From NCBI GenBank assembly GCA_902801155.1, contig CADCHG010000017.1, positions 1 through 40,978 of the forward strand: a stretch of 40,978 nucleotides of DNA, read 5' to 3'. How positions within the stretch are numbered: the first letter of the stretch is position 1; the number at the start of each line of letters is the position of its first letter. This stretch comes from an uncultured Prevotellaceae bacterium. GTDB lineage: Bacteria > Bacteroidota > Bacteroidia > Bacteroidales > Bacteroidaceae. The notes beneath the pieces are model-generated. The model ran no database searches and had not been told where the DNA came from. It saw nothing but the letters and a program-made list of their open reading frames with translations. Shown in pieces: positions 9,070-17,573 of the stretch. Position numbers and translations under genes: made by a program.

Positions 9070-9603
9070 TTACTCAGGCACATTTATTTTATATGGTGGA
9101 TCCTTTGGAATCTGCAAGGTACTGTCGCCTTTCTGTTCCAGCATGTCCATAATGTTACTTTCTCTGCTTTTCTCCGTCAGGAAACTTGTCACAACGGTGG
9201 CCTTATACCTGATAGCCGTAAGCTGTTGCTCCATACGGTCTATCTCCACCATCTTCTGCTGACATTGATAACGGCATGTTATATATATAATAAGGAAAAG
9301 AGTTATGAGCAGAACCAGTTTTATCTGGCTCTGGATGATATGTGCAAGGATAGCGCCACCAAGGGTCCTGCTCAAAGAGAAGTTTGATGGTGGTTGGGTC
9401 TCTGACTCATGCGCCTCCTGATGCATGATATCCTCAAGGGTCGTGGCTGTAGGGTCGTGTTGGGAAGCCTCCTGCGCGTTCTCTGCAAGATCCTTGTCAA
9501 TATTCTCCTCTACTGAGGCAGATGCAAGACTTTCCTGCACCTCAGATTCCTCTGTCGGCGTAGGAGTAATAGTCATTTTTATGTCTTTATCCTCTTGCAT
9601 CAT
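9070..9603 (-). CDS. FtsL-like division protein
   Basis: The 177-residue protein sits exactly where ftsL is expected, between rsmH and ftsI. It has about 93 residues of acidic, Ser/Thr/Glu-rich cytoplasmic N-terminus, then one membrane segment (about 95-112, KLVLLITLFLIIYITC) and a short periplasmic region predicted to be helical (QQKMVEIDRMEQQLTAIRYKA). This topology and position match FtsL, the bitopic scaffold that joins FtsQ/FtsB with FtsWI. Sequence conservation in the family is weak, so the name rests on topology and synteny. The long acidic N-terminus is longer than in model FtsL proteins. It is 3 bp from rsmH and 0 bp from ftsI. Confidence 0.85.
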   Translation of the reverse strand: MMQEDKDIKMTITPTPTEESEVQESLASASVEENIDKDLAENAQEASQHDPTATTLEDIMHQEAHESETQPPSNFSLSRTLGGAILAHIIQSQIKLVLLITLFLIIYITCRYQCQQKMVEIDRMEQQLTAIRYKATVVTSFLTEKSRESNIMDMLEQKGDSTLQIPKDPPYKINVPE

Positions 9604-9606
9604 TTC

Positions 9607-10521
9607 CTATTCCTTTTGGTTGTCAATCTTAACGGCAATCCTCAGCTTTGCGCTTCTTGAGCGGGGATTCTCCCTCTGCTCATCGTCATCAGGTACGATG
9701 ACTTTGTTGTTGATTGCCTTGTATGGGGTACTCACCCTTCCGTAGAAGTCCTCGTTACGCTTTCCTTCCACGTTGCCTGTCTTGATGATGTTCTTCACAA
9801 TCCTGTCTTCAAGGCTGTGATATGTTATCACCGACAACCTGCCACCTTCACCAAGCCAGTTTGTTGCTGCGTATAGCATCTCGCGCAAGGCATCCATCTC
9901 GTGGTTAACCTCAATGCGCAATGCCTGAAAGAGCTTTGCCATATCCTTCTTCTCGCGTTCATGCTTGAAGAAAGGCTCCACCGCCTTCAGGAAATCCTGA
10001 GTGGTCTCAATCTTCTGCGTCTGACGGTATTTCACCAATGCAGAAGCTATCTTTCGTGAGTTCTTCATCTCTCCGTAGAGATAGAAGATATCAGCCAGTC
10101 GCTCTTCCTCGTAGTTGTTCACTATATCAGCGGCAGTCGCTCCGGCACGCTTGTTCATCCTCATGTCAAGAGGAGCGTCGAAGCGGAAGGAGAAACCTCG
10201 TGTCTCATCGTCAAAGTGATGTGAAGATACTCCGAGGTCGGCAAGCAGACCGTCTATATGGTCCACTCCATAGTACCTCATCCAGTTGTTCAGGTATCTG
10301 AAATTACTTCTCACGAATGTGAAGTTATCAGGAGCCTCCCCTATGTTCTGCTCGGCATCCGCATCCTGATCGAAACTGTAGAGATGTCCTGTACCATTCA
10401 GTCTGCGTAGTATCTCACGGCTATGGCCACCGCCTCCAAAAGTCACATCCACATAGATGCCACCCGGACGGATATCCAAACCGTCAATACTCTCGTTGAG
10501 CAAAACTGGTATATGATACAT
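9607..10521 (-). CDS. rsmH: RsmH (MraW), 16S rRNA m4C1402 methyltransferase
   Basis: RsmH uses S-adenosylmethionine to N4-methylate cytosine 1402 of 16S rRNA. The 304-residue protein starts MYHIPVLLNESIDGL and has the SAM-binding loop VDVTFGGGGHSREIL at about residues 24-38. It also has LADLGVSSHHFDD, RGFSFRFDAPLDMRM and the late motif SVITYHSLEDRIVK, all family signatures. It is the second gene of the dcw cluster in nearly all bacteria. ATG at 10519-10521. The spacer to mraZ is 98 bp and contains an AT-rich stutter and part of a G/C-rich palindromic repeat. Confidence 0.97.
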   Translation of the reverse strand: MYHIPVLLNESIDGLDIRPGGIYVDVTFGGGGHSREILRRLNGTGHLYSFDQDADAEQNIGEAPDNFTFVRSNFRYLNNWMRYYGVDHIDGLLADLGVSSHHFDDETRGFSFRFDAPLDMRMNKRAGATAADIVNNYEEERLADIFYLYGEMKNSRKIASALVKYRQTQKIETTQDFLKAVEPFFKHEREKKDMAKLFQALRIEVNHEMDALREMLYAATNWLGEGGRLSVITYHSLEDRIVKNIIKTGNVEGKRNEDFYGRVSTPYKAINNKVIVPDDDEQRENPRSRSAKLRIAVKIDNQKE

Positions 10522-10606
10522 TTGTTATTAGTTACAAATTTTTGTTTATTTACGAATTAATTCGTTACTTTTTTATTGCTTGTTTAAGCGTTTATCTTAC
10601 TAACTT
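10522..10606. repeat. AT-rich low-complexity spacer, mraZ-rsmH
   Basis: Contains TTACAAATTT and TTACGAATTAATTCGTTA, an imperfect palindrome with repeated ATTCGTAA-like units. It is of the same general kind as the ftsI-murE spacer. No promoter is evident. Confidence 0.55.
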
Positions 10607-10670
10607 CTCCCTTGCCCCTTTATGGGGAAAGGGTGTCCGAAGGACGAGAAAGGGGTTGGGTGGTGAGGGG
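10607..10670. repeat. G/C-rich palindromic repeat B, copy in mraZ 3' end
   Basis: Its parts in order are CCCCTTTATGGGGAAAGGG, GTGTCCGAAGGAC (GTCC/GGAC stem) and a GGTTGGGTGGTGAGGGG tail. It shares its layout (CCCTCGCCC-type arm, GGGTGTC, small stem, GGTGAGGGG tail) with 17962-18008. It overlaps the last codons of mraZ and supplies its stop codon. Confidence 0.8.
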
Positions 10671-11114
10671 GTCTTCTACCATCAACTCCTCCAACGCCTT
10701 GCCGAAATCCTCAGCATCCATAAACGGCTTGCTATCCTTACCGCCTGCCCAAATCTCAATGGTATCACCAACACCGAGGAAACGGACTTCCTGTGTTATG
10801 CCCACCAACTGCTGATAGCGTCGAGGTATCAGCATTCTGCCGCTTGCGTCAAGATTCACCAACTCCACGTCAGACACAAACTGACGATATATCTGCTGAT
10901 GCTGCTTGTTCCAGCGATTGAGTTTTGAGCGAAGTAAATCCACCTGCTCATTCCATACGCTTTCAGGATATAGCACGAGACAATCTTGGAACACATCCTT
11001 GCGCATGACAATCTGGTCCTCGCCAGATGCCTGGAGCACCTTGCGGAAACCAGCAGGAAGGAACACTCGTCCCTTACTGTCTGCCTTTGCCTCTATGTTG
11101 CCTAAGAATCTCAT
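10620..11114 (-). CDS. mraZ: MraZ, dcw-cluster transcriptional regulator with repeat-derived C-terminus
   Basis: MraZ is an AbrB-like DNA-binding protein that regulates its own operon. The 164-residue protein starts MRFLGNIEAKADSKGRVFLPAGFR and has a second swapped-hairpin repeat with LDASGRMLIPRRYQ at about residues 89-102, the two SpoVT/AbrB-type domains typical of the family. The last 16 or so residues (after ELMVED) are proline/serine-rich and are encoded by palindromic repeat B. The native protein therefore probably ended near residue 148 and was extended by the repeat. ATG at 11112-11114. A promoter and three direct-repeat operator boxes lie just upstream. Confidence 0.95.
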   Translation of the reverse strand: MRFLGNIEAKADSKGRVFLPAGFRKVLQASGEDQIVMRKDVFQDCLVLYPESVWNEQVDLLRSKLNRWNKQHQQIYRQFVSDVELVNLDASGRMLIPRRYQQLVGITQEVRFLGVGDTIEIWAGGKDSKPFMDAEDFGKALEELMVEDPLTTQPLSRPSDTLSP

Positions 11115-11163
11115 TTATAGCTATATAATCACGCGCATGTTAATTTATATTATAATTTGCGTT

Positions 11164-11171
11164 CAAAATTA
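11164..11171 (-). promoter_or_regulatory. mraZ/dcw promoter -7 element
   Basis: The minus strand reads TAATTTTG, matching the Bacteroidetes -7 consensus TAnnTTTG, 49 bp upstream of the mraZ start codon. The -33 region is overlaid by the AAAGTGG boxes at 11183-11209. Confidence 0.75.
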
Positions 11172-11182
11172 CACAATTTTCC

Positions 11183-11209
11183 CCACTTTCCACCACTTTT
11201 CTCCACTTT
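11183..11209 (-). promoter_or_regulatory. MraZ operator: three AAAGTGG boxes at 10-bp spacing
   Basis: On the minus strand AAAGTGG occurs three times at exact 10-bp intervals (11203-11209, 11193-11199, 11183-11189), i.e. TGGNG repeats separated by 5 nt. Published MraZ sites are direct TGGGN-type (E. coli) or AAAGTGN-type (mycoplasma) repeats with a similar period, upstream of mraZ. The boxes start 11 bp upstream of the -7 element and cover the -33 region, so bound MraZ should block initiation. Confidence 0.85.
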
Positions 11210-11396
11210 TTTTTCGATTTTTATATTTTTTTTATTTTCAGACGAGAAAAATACACTATTCCACAACAGACAACAACCTGTTTCCAACCGACAAAAATCA
11301 TTATTCACCAAAACTCATCAAGCAAAAACATATCAAAGAATTCACGTTTTTAAGGAAATCTTTCTTAGCCTTGAAATTCCGCTTTTCATCATAAGA
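11210..11396. other. AT-rich intergenic segment, no gene seen
   Basis: Pyrimidine- and A-rich sequence between the mraZ operator and the 11-bp array, with a long T-run (11207-11240). No credible reading frame or RNA gene could be recognised on either strand. Confidence 0.6.
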
Positions 11397-11484
11397 TAAT
11401 CCATCAGTAATCCATCGATAATCCATCGATTGTCCATCGTTTCGATGGAGTAACGATGGAGTAACGATGGAGTAGCGATGGAGA
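11397..11484. repeat. Inverted 11-bp tandem array (4 + 4 units)
   Basis: Exactly 88 bp made of eight 11-bp units. The first four are of the type TAATCCATCGA and the last four of the type AACGATGGAGT, the approximate reverse complement. The centre, TCCATCGTTTCGATGGA, is palindromic, so the whole block can fold as a hairpin or cruciform. It lies 113 bp upstream of the -33 box of the BspA-like gene. Confidence 0.9.
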
Positions 11485-11579
11485 TGCTTCGGACAAGAAG
11501 AGGACGAAAAGAGTAAGAGAAGAGCAGCAAGAGAGTAAGGGATGAGTTTGAACAACAATGAAAATTTGATAGTGTTCTG

Positions 11580-11599
11580 AAATAATTGAGAAATTATTT
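11580..11599. promoter_or_regulatory. Dyad at the -33 box of the BspA-like gene
   Basis: Perfect 8-bp inverted repeat AAATAATT-GAGA-AATTATTT whose right arm overlaps the -33 TTTG. It could be an operator, but AT-rich dyads arise easily by chance. Confidence 0.4.
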
Positions 11600-11628
11600 G
11601 GGTGAATCGAAGAAAATATGTACTTTTG
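11597..11628 (+). promoter_or_regulatory. Promoter of BspA-like gene 1
   Basis: TTTG (11597-11600), 20-bp spacer, TACTTTTG (11621-11628). This fits the Bacteroidetes TTTG-N19-21-TAnnTTTG pattern and lies 46 bp upstream of the ATG at 11675. Confidence 0.75.
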
Positions 11629-11674
11629 TAATCGATTAATAAAGATTATTAAAAACAAGGAACAAATAAATTAT

Positions 11675-14600
11675 ATGAAGATAAGTAACTTTCACAAAAT
11701 CATGGTGTTACTGCTGATGCTTATGGTGTCAGGAGTAGGGTGTGCACAAACAGAGATTGATGGCATTTGGTATAGTCTCAACAGCGAGACGAAAGAAGCT
11801 GAAGTCTATTCCAATGGTCAGCAAATTAATTATCAGTTTAAAGAGATTGTTATTCCTGAAACAGTCGAATATAAGGGAGTACAATATACGGTTGCATTTA
11901 TTGGGGGTGGGGCTTTCTCATATTGTGGTCAGTTGACTTCCGTTGTCATCCCTAATACTGTGAGGAAAATCAGAAATAATGCTTTCTACAAATGTAAAAA
12001 ACTTACTTCTGTTACAATTGGAAATTCTGTGGAGTATATTGGCAGTTGTGCTTTTATGAATACAGGTATTACGTCTGTCACTATTCCTAACGCTGTTACA
12101 ACTATTGACGATGCGGCTTTTGCTTCCTGTGAAAGTCTGTCTTCTGTCACAATTTCAAGTTCTGTGACAAATATTGTTGGACAGCCTTTTGCTGGTTGCT
12201 CAAATCTTTCATCTATCATAGTGGATAAGGATAACAAAGTATATGATAGCAGAAATAATTGTAATGCAATAGTAAATACTGCAACAAATGAACTGGTTGT
12301 TGCTTCAAATAATGCTTTTATTCCTAATACGGTGACACGTGTTGGGAACCTTGCGTTTTGGTATCTCAATGGTATAACGACGGTTGATATCCCTAATTCT
12401 GTGACGAGTATCGGTGATAATGCTTTTGGTCATTGTGAAGCTCTTGCGTCTATTGATATTCCCAACTCTGTGACGAGTATCGGTGATAATGCTTTTGGTT
12501 ATTGTGAAGCTCTTGCGTCTATTGATATTCCCAACTCCGTAGTAAGTATTGGAGAGTCGGCTTTTGAGTCTTGTAGGGGGGCGAAATCAATAACCATACC
12601 AAACTCTGTAAAGAGCATTGGTGGTGGCGCATTCTCATCCTGTGGGGCTATAAAAACGGTTTTTATTGACATTCCTGCTAAAATGGATGATCTTTTTGAT
12701 CGTAATTCAATCACTTCTGTGACTATTGGCAACTCTGTGACGAATATTGTTGATGGTGCTTTTAGTGGTTGTGGACGTCTTGAGTCTGTCACTATTCCAA
12801 ACTCTGTTAAAAGCATAGGTAATGAAGCTTTCTACGATTGTGAGGATTTGTCATCTCTAACTATTCCAGAGTCTGTTACAAGCATCGGTGAAGGGGCTTT
12901 TGCAAGTTCAGGCATTACATCACTTGTTATTCCAAAATCTGTAACGAGCATCGGGAAGGCGGCTTTTCAAAATTGTTCTTGCCTTACCTCTGTTGATATT
13001 CCAAATTCGATAATGAGTATTGAAGAGCTGAGTTTCGAGGGCTGTCCCTACCTCACATCTGTAAATATACCAAATTCTGTAGCGAAAATAGGAGATAATG
13101 CATTCTATAAGTGTTCTCGTCTCAAATCGGTAACAATCTCAGGTTCTGTTACAGGCATTGGGTGTGGTGCTTTTGCAGAATCTGGTCTTGTGTCTCTTGA
13201 TATTCCAAATTCAGTTACAAGTATTGGAAATGAGGCTTTTGATAAATGCGTAAAACTCACATCAATTACTATTCCAAACTCTGTGACAAGTATTGGGAAT
13301 AAGGCATTTAACAAGTGCGAGGCACTTGTGGCAGTTGCAATCCCGGAATCTATGACAAGTATTGGTGATAGTTTGTTCTATGGTTGTTCTGCTCTCAAGA
13401 ATGTTGGCATTTCTAATTCTGTGGTAAGTATTGGTAAGTATGCATTCAAAGATTGTATAGGTCTCGAATCAATCACTATTCCAAATTCTGTGACGAGTAT
13501 TGGTGAAGAGGCTTTCTGTAATTCAGGTCTCACCTCTGTTGCTCTCCCTAACTCTTTGACAAGTATTAGTAAGGGTATTTTTAAGTCTTGCAAAAGTCTT
13601 GCGTCTGTTGTAATACCTGAATCTGTAACGAGTATTGAAGAATCTGCTTTCTATGCTTCGGGACTTACCTTAGTTGATATCCCAAATTCAGTGGAAAGTA
13701 TTGGAGAATCTGCTTTCTGGTATTGTTCAAAACTTGTTTCTGCCACCATCTCTAACTCTGTGAAGAGTATAGAAATGTATAGTTTCGGTTTTTGTTCGAG
13801 TCTTGTCTCTGTCACTATCCCAAATTCTGTTCAAAGAATTGGTGATGGCGCGTTCTGGGGCTGCTCAGTTCTCAACCCTATTGTTATTCCAGAATCGGTT
13901 ACAACTATTGAGGAGCGTGCTTTTAATGGTTGCATAGGATTGACATCTGTTACCATTCCTAAATCTGTGAAGGATATTGCGAAGGACGCTTTTAAAAAGT
14001 GTGAAGCTATTAGAACTATTTATATTGATATTCCAGCAAAGATTGACGACATCTTTGGTGATAGTTATAAAATCGAATCGGTAACTATTGGTAACTCCGT
14101 TACGAATATTCCAGAGAAGGCTTTTGCTGGTCGTTCTATTACTTCAATCACTATTGGTAACTCAGTTGCAAGTATTGGTAATAATGCTTTCGTAAAATGT
14201 GATAATCTTACTTCAATAACCATCCCAAAGTCTGTTACAAGCATTGGGGATAAAATTCTCAATTATTGTGATGGTTTAACATCAATCATTGTTGAGGCAG
14301 GTAACACGGTTTATGATAGTCGCAATAATTGCAATGCTATTATTGAAACAGCTAAAAACAAACTTATCGCTGGTTGTCAAAATACAATTATTCCAGAAAC
14401 TGTAACGAGTATTGATAGTTGTGCTTTTTGTGGATGTCGTACCCTAACCTCAATAGAAATACCAAACTCGGTGACAAGCATCGGTAAGTCTGCATTCTCT
14501 GGATGTAGCCTTACCTCAATCAATATTCCGAACTCTGTAACGACTATTGAAGAAGAAACATTTAATAACTGCTTTTTCCTTGAATCTGTAGTTATCCCAG

Positions 14601-15523
14601 AGTCTGTGACAAGTATTGGAGATGCGGCATTCTACGATTGTCATCTTAGAGAGGTTATTATCCCAAATTCTGTGACGAGTATTGGTAAATATGCTTTCGC
14701 TCGTTGTGGCAGTATCACTTCTGTCACTTTGTCAGAATCCTTGAAAAGTATTGGTCAAAGTGCTTTTTCTGGTTGCACTTACCTCAAGTCCATAACAATC
14801 CCTAATACAGTTACAAGTATTGGTGAAGATGCATTCTATGGATGTTATAATCTTGTCTCAATAAACATCCCTGAATCTGTAACAAAGATAGGAGATCGAA
14901 CCTTCTATAATTGTAGTAAACTTGCTTCTGTAGCAATTCCAAACTCTGTTACGAGTATTGGTGAGTATGCTTTCTGCCAATGTAGTGCTCTTACTACACT
15001 TACAATACCTGAATCCGTGACGAGTATTGGAAGATCTGCTTTTGATGTATGTTATGATCTTTCGTCTGTCACTAATCTTTCTAAGATTCCGCAGGAAGTA
15101 GATTATTATACTGTTCCATACGACGTAACTCTCCATGTGCTTCCTGGTTGTAAGTCTGCATACGAAATGAACGACTATTGGAAGAATTTCATTATTATAG
15201 AGGATGCCAATCTTCCTGAAGAGATAAAGGCTGTAAATGGTAAGATTGCTACTATTGGAACAGTAGAAAACACTTATGCTTGTAAATCAAAGATAGAGGC
15301 TGCACGCAAGGCATACGATGCTCTAAGTAAGGAACTGCAAGCTCTTGTTTTGAACTATGATCTTCTGGTTGAGGCTGAAGAGACTTACAAACAACTTGAA
15401 GGTACTGGTATTGCCAATATCAATTCAGATAACAGTCCAAAAGATGGTAAGTATCTTGTGAATGGCAAGATTGTTATTGTGAAGAATGGCAAAAAGTTCA
15501 ATATCAGTGGTTTGAGAGAATAA
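11675..15523 (+). CDS. BspA-like leucine-rich repeat surface protein 1
   Basis: A 1282-residue secreted protein dominated by about 23-residue LRR_5 (BspA/TpLRR) repeats of the form [21 protein letters not shown]. It begins with a signal peptide ([18 protein letters not shown], then GCAQ). Two modules with [11 protein letters not shown] interrupt the repeats. A helical region near the end ([21 protein letters not shown]) precedes a C-terminal tail, [18 protein letters not shown], like sorting tails seen on secreted Prevotella proteins. Characterised BspA proteins bind fibronectin/fibrinogen and mediate adhesion or coaggregation. The ligand here is unknown. I chose the ATG at 11675 for its signal peptide and promoter spacing. 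An in-frame ATG at 11618 overlaps the promoter. Confidence 0.92.
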   Translation: MKISNFHKIMVLLLMLMVSGVGCAQTEIDGIWYSLNSETKEAEVYSNGQQINYQFKEIVIPETVEYKGVQYTVAFIGGGAFSYCGQLTSVVIPNTVRKIRNNAFYKCKKLTSVTIGNSVEYIGSCAFMNTGITSVTIPNAVTTIDDAAFASCESLSSVTISSSVTNIVGQPFAGCSNLSSIIVDKDNKVYDSRNNCNAIVNTATNELVVASNNAFIPNTVTRVGNLAFWYLNGITTVDIPNSVTSIGDNAFGHCEALASIDIPNSVTSIGDNAFGYCEALASIDIPNSVVSIGESAFESCRGAKSITIPNSVKSIGGGAFSSCGAIKTVFIDIPAKMDDLFDRNSITSVTIGNSVTNIVDGAFSGCGRLESVTIPNSVKSIGNEAFYDCEDLSSLTIPESVTSIGEGAFASSGITSLVIPKSVTSIGKAAFQNCSCLTSVDIPNSIMSIEELSFEGCPYLTSVNIPNSVAKIGDNAFYKCSRLKSVTISGSVTGIGCGAFAESGLVSLDIPNSVTSIGNEAFDKCVKLTSITIPNSVTSIGNKAFNKCEALVAVAIPESMTSIGDSLFYGCSALKNVGISNSVVSIGKYAFKDCIGLESITIPNSVTSIGEEAFCNSGLTSVALPNSLTSISKGIFKSCKSLASVVIPESVTSIEESAFYASGLTLVDIPNSVESIGESAFWYCSKLVSATISNSVKSIEMYSFGFCSSLVSVTIPNSVQRIGDGAFWGCSVLNPIVIPESVTTIEERAFNGCIGLTSVTIPKSVKDIAKDAFKKCEAIRTIYIDIPAKIDDIFGDSYKIESVTIGNSVTNIPEKAFAGRSITSITIGNSVASIGNNAFVKCDNLTSITIPKSVTSIGDKILNYCDGLTSIIVEAGNTVYDSRNNCNAIIETAKNKLIAGCQNTIIPETVTSIDSCAFCGCRTLTSIEIPNSVTSIGKSAFSGCSLTSINIPNSVTTIEEETFNNCFFLESVVIPESVTSIGDAAFYDCHLREVIIPNSVTSIGKYAFARCGSITSVTLSESLKSIGQSAFSGCTYLKSITIPNTVTSIGEDAFYGCYNLVSINIPESVTKIGDRTFYNCSKLASVAIPNSVTSIGEYAFCQCSALTTLTIPESVTSIGRSAFDVCYDLSSVTNLSKIPQEVDYYTVPYDVTLHVLPGCKSAYEMNDYWKNFIIIEDANLPEEIKAVNGKIATIGTVENTYACKSKIEAARKAYDALSKELQALVLNYDLLVEAEETYKQLEGTGIANINSDNSPKDGKYLVNGKIVIVKNGKKFNISGLRE
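12398..12535 (+). repeat. Near-identical 69-bp tandem duplication within BspA-like gene 1
   Basis: 12398-12466 and 12467-12535 are direct 69-bp repeats differing at one base (CATTGT versus TATTGT). Each encodes one 23-residue LRR unit. The other repeats of the gene are far more diverged, so this copy is recent. Confidence 0.9.
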
Positions 15524-15549
15524 ATATTAGGACTTTTTGATAAAGCATA

Positions 15550-15651
15550 GACGCTAAGTCGCTGAGTTTTTCGGACACAGAAAAATTTCAAAGAATATTT
15601 CGTTTATTCTGTGATTTCCGTGTTCAAAATTAATCTCAGCGTCTTTGCGTC
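15550..15651. repeat. Imperfect inverted-repeat element between BspA-like gene 1 and GH3 gene
   Basis: GACGCTAAGTCGCTGAG (15550-15566) pairs with CTCAGCGTCTTTGCGTC (15635-15651) with two mismatches. Inner arms (GGACACAGAAA and TTCTGTGATTTCCGTGT) pair as well. The element has a dispersed-repeat look and could also act as a 3' structure for the upstream gene. Confidence 0.7.
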
Positions 15652-15721
15652 TTTGCGTTTTATTATGTATTAGCGTGAGGAGTTCTTTCGATGGTGATAA
15701 TGTCAAAAAATGTTATGATAT

Positions 15722-15752
15722 TTTGTTATCTGCGAGTTATTTCGTAATTTTG
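15722..15752 (+). promoter_or_regulatory. Promoter of GH3-family gene
   Basis: TTTG (15722-15725), 19-bp spacer, TAATTTTG (15745-15752), 45 bp upstream of the ATG at 15798. It lies inside the longer open frame and therefore argues against any earlier start. Confidence 0.75.
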
Positions 15753-15797
15753 CACGAATATACGCTTAATATCGGCATTATTTGCAACAAGATAACA

Positions 15798-17306
15798 ATG
15801 AGCATAACATCCATAGCAAGACTATATTTCCTCAAGAGACAGAAAGAGCTTGAGCGCCACATGAATGAGGGTGCCCAGATGCAGAATGATGTCCTCATGA
15901 GTCTGCTTCGTCGGGCAAGTGATACTGAGTATGGAAGAGATCATATCTTCAATATGACCAAGTCGTATGAGGATTTCACCCATAACGTGCCTGTCAATAC
16001 CTACGAGGAACTTAAAGGCGACATTGACCGTATGCGTCATGGCGAGAAGGATATCCTTTGGCCAGGACAAGTGAAGTGGTATGCCAAGTCATCTGGTACG
16101 ACAAACGATAAGTCGAAGTTCATACCTGTTAGTCCCGAAGGATTGAAACACATTCATTATCAAGGTGGTAATGATGCTGTGGCTATGTATCTCCAGAATA
16201 ACCCTAAGAGCCGCTTGTTCGATGGTCGCTCTCTCATTCTTGGAGGCTCGCACTCGCCTAACTATAACGTGGCAGGTTCACTTGTAGGCGACCTTAGCGC
16301 TATCCTTATCGAGAATATCAACCCACTTGTCAATCTCGTTCGTGTGCCAGACAAGAAGACGGCTTTGATATCTGATTTCGAAGTAAAGCGTGACCGTATA
16401 GCCCATCTCTGTCTTGACAAGAACGTGACTAATATTTCGGGTGTTCCTTCATGGATGATGTCTGTCTTGATGCGAGTTATGGAATTGTCAGGGAAACAGC
16501 ATCTTGAGGAGGTATGGCCGAATCTTGAGGTCTTCTTCCACGGTGGTATCGCCTTTACTCCATATCGCAGTCAGTATGAGCAACTTATCACGTCTCCTAA
16601 GATGCATTATATGGAGACTTATAATGCTTCAGAGGGATTCTTCGGACTTCAGAATGATCCTAACGACAAGTCTATGCTCCTCATGCTCGACTATGACGTG
16701 TTCTATGAGTTCTTGCCAATGGATGAGTTTGGAAAGGACAATCCGAACATTGTGCCTCTTGAAGGCGTTGAAATCGGCAAAAACTACGCTATGCTCATAA
16801 GTACGAGTTGTGGTCTTTGGCGATATATGATAGGCGATACCGTAATCTTCACATCAAAGAATCCTTATAAGTTCTATATCTCTGGTCGTACAAAGCACTT
16901 TATAAATGCCTTTGGTGAGGAGCTTATTGTTGATAATGCAGAGAAAGGCCTGAAGTTCGCTTGTCAGAAATGCAATGCCCAGGTACGAGAATATACAGCT
17001 GCTCCTGTCTTCAGAAGCGAAGGTGTAGTGCCTCATCATCAATGGGTTATCGAATTCTCAAAGGAACCAGAGGATCTGGATGAGTTTGCCGATGCTCTCG
17101 ATTCTAAACTTCAGGAACTCAATTCTGACTATGAGGCAAAGCGTTATAAGGACATCAACATGATTTGTCTGAAAATCGTCAAGGCTCGTCAAGGTCTCTT
17201 TGAGCAATGGATGAAGAGTCGTGGAAAGCTTGGAGGACAGAATAAAGTGCCAAGGCTTTCAAACTCAAGAGATTATGTTGAGTCGTTGATAGAGATGAAT
17301 AAGTAG
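15798..17306 (+). CDS. GH3-family acyl-adenylating enzyme
   Basis: A 502-residue member of the GH3 family (PF03321), named after plant enzymes that adenylate auxin or jasmonate and join them to amino acids. The ATP-binding motifs are visible: SSGTTNDKSKFIPVS at about residues 98-112, METYNASEGFFG in the middle and CGLWRYMIGDTV further on. Bacteroidetes commonly carry a GH3 protein, but its substrate there is not established, so I name only the family. It lacks a signal peptide and is presumably cytoplasmic. The frame is open upstream to 15645, but the promoter at 15722-15752 and the family start (MSITSIARLYF) favour 15798. Two small genes follow on the same strand. Confidence 0.93.
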   Translation: MSITSIARLYFLKRQKELERHMNEGAQMQNDVLMSLLRRASDTEYGRDHIFNMTKSYEDFTHNVPVNTYEELKGDIDRMRHGEKDILWPGQVKWYAKSSGTTNDKSKFIPVSPEGLKHIHYQGGNDAVAMYLQNNPKSRLFDGRSLILGGSHSPNYNVAGSLVGDLSAILIENINPLVNLVRVPDKKTALISDFEVKRDRIAHLCLDKNVTNISGVPSWMMSVLMRVMELSGKQHLEEVWPNLEVFFHGGIAFTPYRSQYEQLITSPKMHYMETYNASEGFFGLQNDPNDKSMLLMLDYDVFYEFLPMDEFGKDNPNIVPLEGVEIGKNYAMLISTSCGLWRYMIGDTVIFTSKNPYKFYISGRTKHFINAFGEELIVDNAEKGLKFACQKCNAQVREYTAAPVFRSEGVVPHHQWVIEFSKEPEDLDEFADALDSKLQELNSDYEAKRYKDINMICLKIVKARQGLFEQWMKSRGKLGGQNKVPRLSNSRDYVESLIEMNK

Positions 17307-17337
17307 TCCCTCACCCAAATCGTTAAAACAAAAAACT

Positions 17338-17571
17338 ATGAAAAAGGAAGACTGGCTCAAACAGAAGGCTGATGATATTGCAAGGGATCAGGGCTTTGCC
17401 TGTGCGGACTTCATAGGTATGGATGGTGACCTGTCTATATTCATGGGAAATAACGTGCAGGACGGGGAGCCGACTGCGACCGGGTTGCCACTCTGGATTT
17501 CCGTCGATAAGGACGGGAATACGGATTTTGATTTCGATTTCAAGTATATGTACTTAGTAAAAGAGGATTGA
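17338..17571 (+). CDS. Small conserved-looking protein, unknown function
   Basis: Predicted product of 77 residues, soluble, acidic at the C-terminus, with ISVDKDGNTDFDFDFKYMYL at the end. No domain recognised. ATG at 17338, 31 bp after the GH3 gene. The stop codon is 2 bp before the start of the next gene, so the two are probably cotranslated. The compact spacing and plausible codon use make it a likely real gene. Confidence 0.7.
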   Translation: MKKEDWLKQKADDIARDQGFACADFIGMDGDLSIFMGNNVQDGEPTATGLPLWISVDKDGNTDFDFDFKYMYLVKED

Positions 17572-17573
17572 CT

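Noticed and set aside
11397-11484. Possible CRISPR array
   Set aside because: Units are 11 bp with no unique spacers and half of them are inverted; there are no cas genes nearby.
11301-11658. Minus-strand frames over the intergenic region upstream of BspA-like gene 1
   Set aside because: Their sequences (SLLHRYSIVTPS) are translations of the 11-bp array, open in several frames because the period is free of stop codons.
11986-14262. Series of short open frames on the minus strand inside BspA-like gene 1
   Set aside because: They recur with the 69-bp repeat and all read as LVTEFGIV-type variants, the reverse reading of the LRR repeat. They are shadows of the plus-strand gene.
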